A DNA stretch of 64,000 bases, taken from assembly GCA_018266355.1 (NCBI GenBank), contig JAFEAP010000029.1, forward strand, positions 202,305 through 266,304. Reading direction: 5' to 3'. Below are positions 61,126 through 64,000 of this stretch, piece by piece; within the stretch, counting starts at the first letter, position 1; each line of letters starts with the position of its first letter. The position numbers and the translations under genes are program-made. The notes under the pieces were generated by a model. The model did no database searches and was not told the origin of the DNA. It saw nothing but the letters and a program-made list of their open reading frames with translations. Source of the DNA: Bdellovibrionales bacterium. GTDB lineage: Bacteria > Bdellovibrionota > UBA1018.

Positions 61126-64000
61126 ATGAAAACGAGAGGCGAGCAAAACCTGAAACAGCGCGGATTCGCGGCCTTGGCCGTGAACTCCGGGTGGAAGCTC
61201 GCCCTCGCGGCGGGCCTCGCCGCTCTTTCGGGTTGCGTTTCGGAAGAGTCCGCCCCGAATCCGCTCGGTCCCCCCGTCGTCCTGAACGACCTCACCGTGA
61301 CCTCTTACGACGCCTCGACGGCGAATCTCGTCCTGCGCGGAAAAGTGAATCTCGCCGACATCACTCCGGTGACCCAGCTCCGGTTCCACCTGAGTTCGGT
61401 TTGTTCCGACGCGCCGGTGGGCGTCGGCATCGAGAGCGCGTTCGAGTCGTCGGGCATCCCGGTCGTCGTTCCGAGCGGCGCTTCGAGCGCGATTTACCTC
61501 ACCACGAACACGAACTCCGGCTGCTTCAGCGTGATCACCTACGATCCGTCGCACGCGGCCCCGATCCCCCCGACGTTCACTTCGAGTCAGCCGTCTTCCC
61601 CTTCCCGGACCTCGACCACGCCGATCCTCTTCGGCTCGGCTCCTCCGACCGCGAGCCAAGTCCGTTTCTTCGACGATGCCTCGTGCCTCCACCCGATCGG
61701 CGCCGGTCCGGCGGCGAACCTCTCCGGGCTCGGCATCCAGGTCACCGTCGCCGCGGAAACCGTGAACTCGATCTACGCCCAATCCGCCGAGCCCTTCGGA
61801 AACACGTCGTCCTGTACGCTCTTCACGACCTACGAGCATTCGACGGCCGGTCCGAATCCTCCGGTCTATTCCGCGATCACCCCGGCTTCGCCCTCGAACC
61901 TTACGGACTCCCCCCTCGTGAAAGGTTTGCTCGGCGTCGACGCGGCTTCAGTGAAGATCTACAGCGACCCCGCGTGTACGACCGAGCTCTCGACGGGAAC
62001 GTCGGCCGAATTCACCGGCGCGGGCGTGATGGTCACCGTTCCGGCGAACTCTTCGAACCCGCTCTACGCCGTCGCGTTCGACGCCTCCGCCCGGCCCTCG
62101 ACTTGCGCGTACCTCACGACCTACGTCTACGACACGGTTGCGCCCGCCGCGCCGTCCCTCGTTTCGGTCACGCCGCCGTCGCCGACGAAAGCGACGATCT
62201 ACCCCCAGATCAAGGGCCTCGCCTCGGCCGATACCCTGATGGTGAAGTTCTATTCGAACGCGACCTGCACGACCGCGATCGGCGCCGGAACGAAGGCGCT
62301 TTTCGAGGGCGTCGGGATCACCGCGAGCGCGAAGGCGAACGACCTGACGAAAATCTACGCGACCGATGTCGACGGCGCCGGAAACGCCTCGGCTTGTACT
62401 TTCCTGACCGACTACGTGAACGACACGATCCCCCCGGATCCGCCGGTCTTCAATTCCACGCTGCCGGTTTCGCCGACGAACCAGTCGACCACTCCGCTCG
62501 TCCTCGGGAACGTTCCGATCGACGCGGTCTCCGTCTCGCTCTTCAAGGACGATCAGTGCACGATGATGATCGGCTCGGGGTCGAGCACGACCTTCAATAA
62601 CCCCGGCATCCAGGTCACCGCGGACGCGAACGCGACCACCGCGATCTACGGCGTCGCTTACGACGCCGTCGGGAACCCTTCGACTTGCACGCTCATGACG
62701 AACTACATGCACTCGACGCTGCCGGCGCCGGTGCCGGTATTCGTCCAAACCCTGCCCGCCTCGCCGACGAAAGTCTCGAGCTCGCCGTTCGTGCGCGGCA
62801 CGGTCTCGACGACGATCACGACGGTGAAGCTCTTCGATACCGCGGGTTGTACCCACCAGATCGCTTCGGGCAGCCGTCCGACGTTCGTCACGAGCGGGAT
62901 CCAGGTCACTTTGACCGCGAATTCGACGACCTCGATCTACGCCCTCGATACCGACATCTACGGAAACGACTCGCCTTGCGTTTCGTTCACGACCTACATC
63001 CACGAGAACCGCGTGCCGGCCGCCCCGACCTGGGCGACGACTTCTCCGACCTCGCCGAACAATTCCTCGACGACGCCGACCCTGACCGGCACGGCGGCTA
63101 AAAACCCGGCGAGCCAGCTCTCGCCGACCGTCATGTCGATCTTCGATAGTCCGGTCTGCACGAACCGCCTCGGCACGGGCACCCCGGCCCAATACGCCGG
63201 CGGCGGTCTCACTTTCAACGTCCCGGCCGACACGACGACCTCGCTCTACGGGCAGTCCTACGACGCCGCCGGAAACGCCTCGAGCTGCACCTACCTCACG
63301 GACTACACCCATGACTCGCTCAAGCCGGGCCGTCCGCTTTTCAGCTCGGTGACCCCGAACTCGCCGTCCTACAACCAGAACACCTCGATCGTCGGTACGC
63401 TCGCAGCGACGACCGACTTCCTCGCCCCGGCGACGGTGACGATCTACACGGACGCCGCTTGTACGACGACCCTCGCGTCCGGCACTCCGACCCAGTTCTC
63501 CTCGACGGGGATTCCGCTGACGGTCGCCGCGAACGCGACCTCCACTCTCTACGGCGATACCGTGAACATCGTCGGTACGCGATCGACCTGCGCGTTCCTG
63601 AAGAACTTCCTCCACTCCGACGTCGGCCCTTCGAACCTCGTGCCGACGTTGAATCCGAACGGGTCGGTGACGGTGAGCTGGAACCCCGACATGATCGCGA
63701 ACCCGTCGCCGAGCTACAAACTCCGCCGGGCGATCAAGAGCGGGGGACCGTACACGATCGTCGCGAACCCGGTCTTCGGCACGAGCTTCGTCGACAAGTC
63801 GGTGACCCAAGGCGCGACCTATTATTATGTGATTACGGCGTATAACAATACCGGCGAGAGCAAGGATTCGAACGAGGCGTCGGTCACCGTCTCGGTCGGG
63901 GGCTCCGCCACGCCGGCTTCGCTCGTCGCGACTTCGGCGGCGAACGAAATCGACCTCGCTTGGAGCGGGTTCGCGAGCTCGCTCTTTTATCGCGTCTATC
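61126..64000 (+). CDS. Surface lipoprotein with repeated two-Cys Ig-like domains, cut by window end
   Basis: First 958 residues visible. Lipobox ALAAGLAALSGC at residue about 37. Then about eight repeats of 97-104 residues (61269-63640), each with a P-x-SP-T opening, a G-T/G-L turn, a Cys in a (Y/F)-x(2)-x-C-T motif, GI-x-V-T-V-x-AN, and a second Cys in S-x-C-T-x(3)-x-Y. Repeats 2-8 are clearly alike, the first is looser. After 63640 comes an Fn3 domain (SWNPDMIANPSPSYKLRRA) and a second begins at the edge. The Cys pairs should form disulfides in each domain. Domain count makes an elongated adhesion stalk likely. The 3' end and any anchor or tip domain are not in view. Confidence 0.88.
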   Translation, partial: MKTRGEQNLKQRGFAALAVNSGWKLALAAGLAALSGCVSEESAPNPLGPPVVLNDLTVTSYDASTANLVLRGKVNLADITPVTQLRFHLSSVCSDAPVGVGIESAFESSGIPVVVPSGASSAIYLTTNTNSGCFSVITYDPSHAAPIPPTFTSSQPSSPSRTSTTPILFGSAPPTASQVRFFDDASCLHPIGAGPAANLSGLGIQVTVAAETVNSIYAQSAEPFGNTSSCTLFTTYEHSTAGPNPPVYSAITPASPSNLTDSPLVKGLLGVDAASVKIYSDPACTTELSTGTSAEFTGAGVMVTVPANSSNPLYAVAFDASARPSTCAYLTTYVYDTVAPAAPSLVSVTPPSPTKATIYPQIKGLASADTLMVKFYSNATCTTAIGAGTKALFEGVGITASAKANDLTKIYATDVDGAGNASACTFLTDYVNDTIPPDPPVFNSTLPVSPTNQSTTPLVLGNVPIDAVSVSLFKDDQCTMMIGSGSSTTFNNPGIQVTADANATTAIYGVAYDAVGNPSTCTLMTNYMHSTLPAPVPVFVQTLPASPTKVSSSPFVRGTVSTTITTVKLFDTAGCTHQIASGSRPTFVTSGIQVTLTANSTTSIYALDTDIYGNDSPCVSFTTYIHENRVPAAPTWATTSPTSPNNSSTTPTLTGTAAKNPASQLSPTVMSIFDSPVCTNRLGTGTPAQYAGGGLTFNVPADTTTSLYGQSYDAAGNASSCTYLTDYTHDSLKPGRPLFSSVTPNSPSYNQNTSIVGTLAATTDFLAPATVTIYTDAACTTTLASGTPTQFSSTGIPLTVAANATSTLYGDTVNIVGTRSTCAFLKNFLHSDVGPSNLVPTLNPNGSVTVSWNPDMIANPSPSYKLRRAIKSGGPYTIVANPVFGTSFVDKSVTQGATYYYVITAYNNTGESKDSNEASVTVSVGGSATPASLVATSAANEIDLAWSGFASSLFYRVY

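Noticed and set aside
1..64000. Insertion sequences, phage genes, integrases, toxin-antitoxin pairs or restriction systems
   Set aside because: No transposase, integrase, capsid, methylase or toxin motifs were found on either strand.

Overview
The window is GC-rich (a little over 60 percent by eye), densely coded and free of recognisable phage, transposon or CRISPR sequence. Gene content points to a Gram-negative predator-type lineage of the Bdellovibrionota/Oligoflexia or a related deltaproteobacterial group: an MglA polarity GTPase in a chain with recR and dnaX, LpxC, many lipobox and beta-barrel proteins, a diheme cytochrome c, an M91-like secreted metalloprotease, and very large NHL/VCBS/Ig-like surface lipoproteins. 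The taxon is an inference; no rRNA is present.

Layout. 1-3331 (minus): DksA/TraR-like protein, mglA, recR and dnaX, with ATGA stop/start overlaps at two of the three junctions. 3508-6360: an alkyltransferase, a GT87-like membrane glycosyltransferase and mltG. 6624-12714 (plus): a translation, transcription and wall block, rho - DUF1385 - prfA - prmC - murA - HIT. 12727-16038: secreted or small hypothetical proteins and an M91-like metallopeptidase. 16289-18781: a serine-palmitoyltransferase-like enzyme followed by a large GNAT-fold protein, which together look like the first steps of bacterial ceramide synthesis. 18994-22763: ruvC, ruvA, ruvB, lpxC. 22779-23533: an XRE regulator, tRNA-Pro(GGG) with a strong terminator, and what looks like a deleted tRNA remnant.

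23533-34801 is mixed: MAPEG-like protein, PAS-GGDEF cyclase, small beta-barrel, RecX, trypsin-like protease, an APP1-type lipid phosphatase coupled to a DedA protein, diheme cytochrome c, gamma-glutamyltransferase, secreted hypotheticals and an ATP-grasp enzyme whose 3' end has been copied into a 22-bp tandem repeat. 34883-39773 (minus): an NAD-binding epimerase-like protein and a PlsC-type acyltransferase (overlapping), an MFS carrier and a VLCAD/ACAD9-type acyl-CoA dehydrogenase. 39997-45496: Prc-like protease, small membrane proteins, SDR, flavin reductase-like protein and a degenerate HD-like protein. 45406-50582: recQ flanked by two long coiled-coil proteins on the other strand.

50713-64000 is the most unusual part: an outer-membrane-barrel-like protein, then three consecutive large lipoproteins. 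The first (1933 aa) joins Fn3/Big-like domains, four two-cysteine domains and an NHL-like propeller with eight cysteine-paired PGWCxGG-type insertions. The second (1088 aa) carries 14 FG-GAP/VCBS calcium-loop repeats. The third is cut by the window end and has about eight Ig-like repeats with a cysteine pair each, then Fn3. I read this as a cell-surface adhesion or prey/substrate-contact module; that role is inference.
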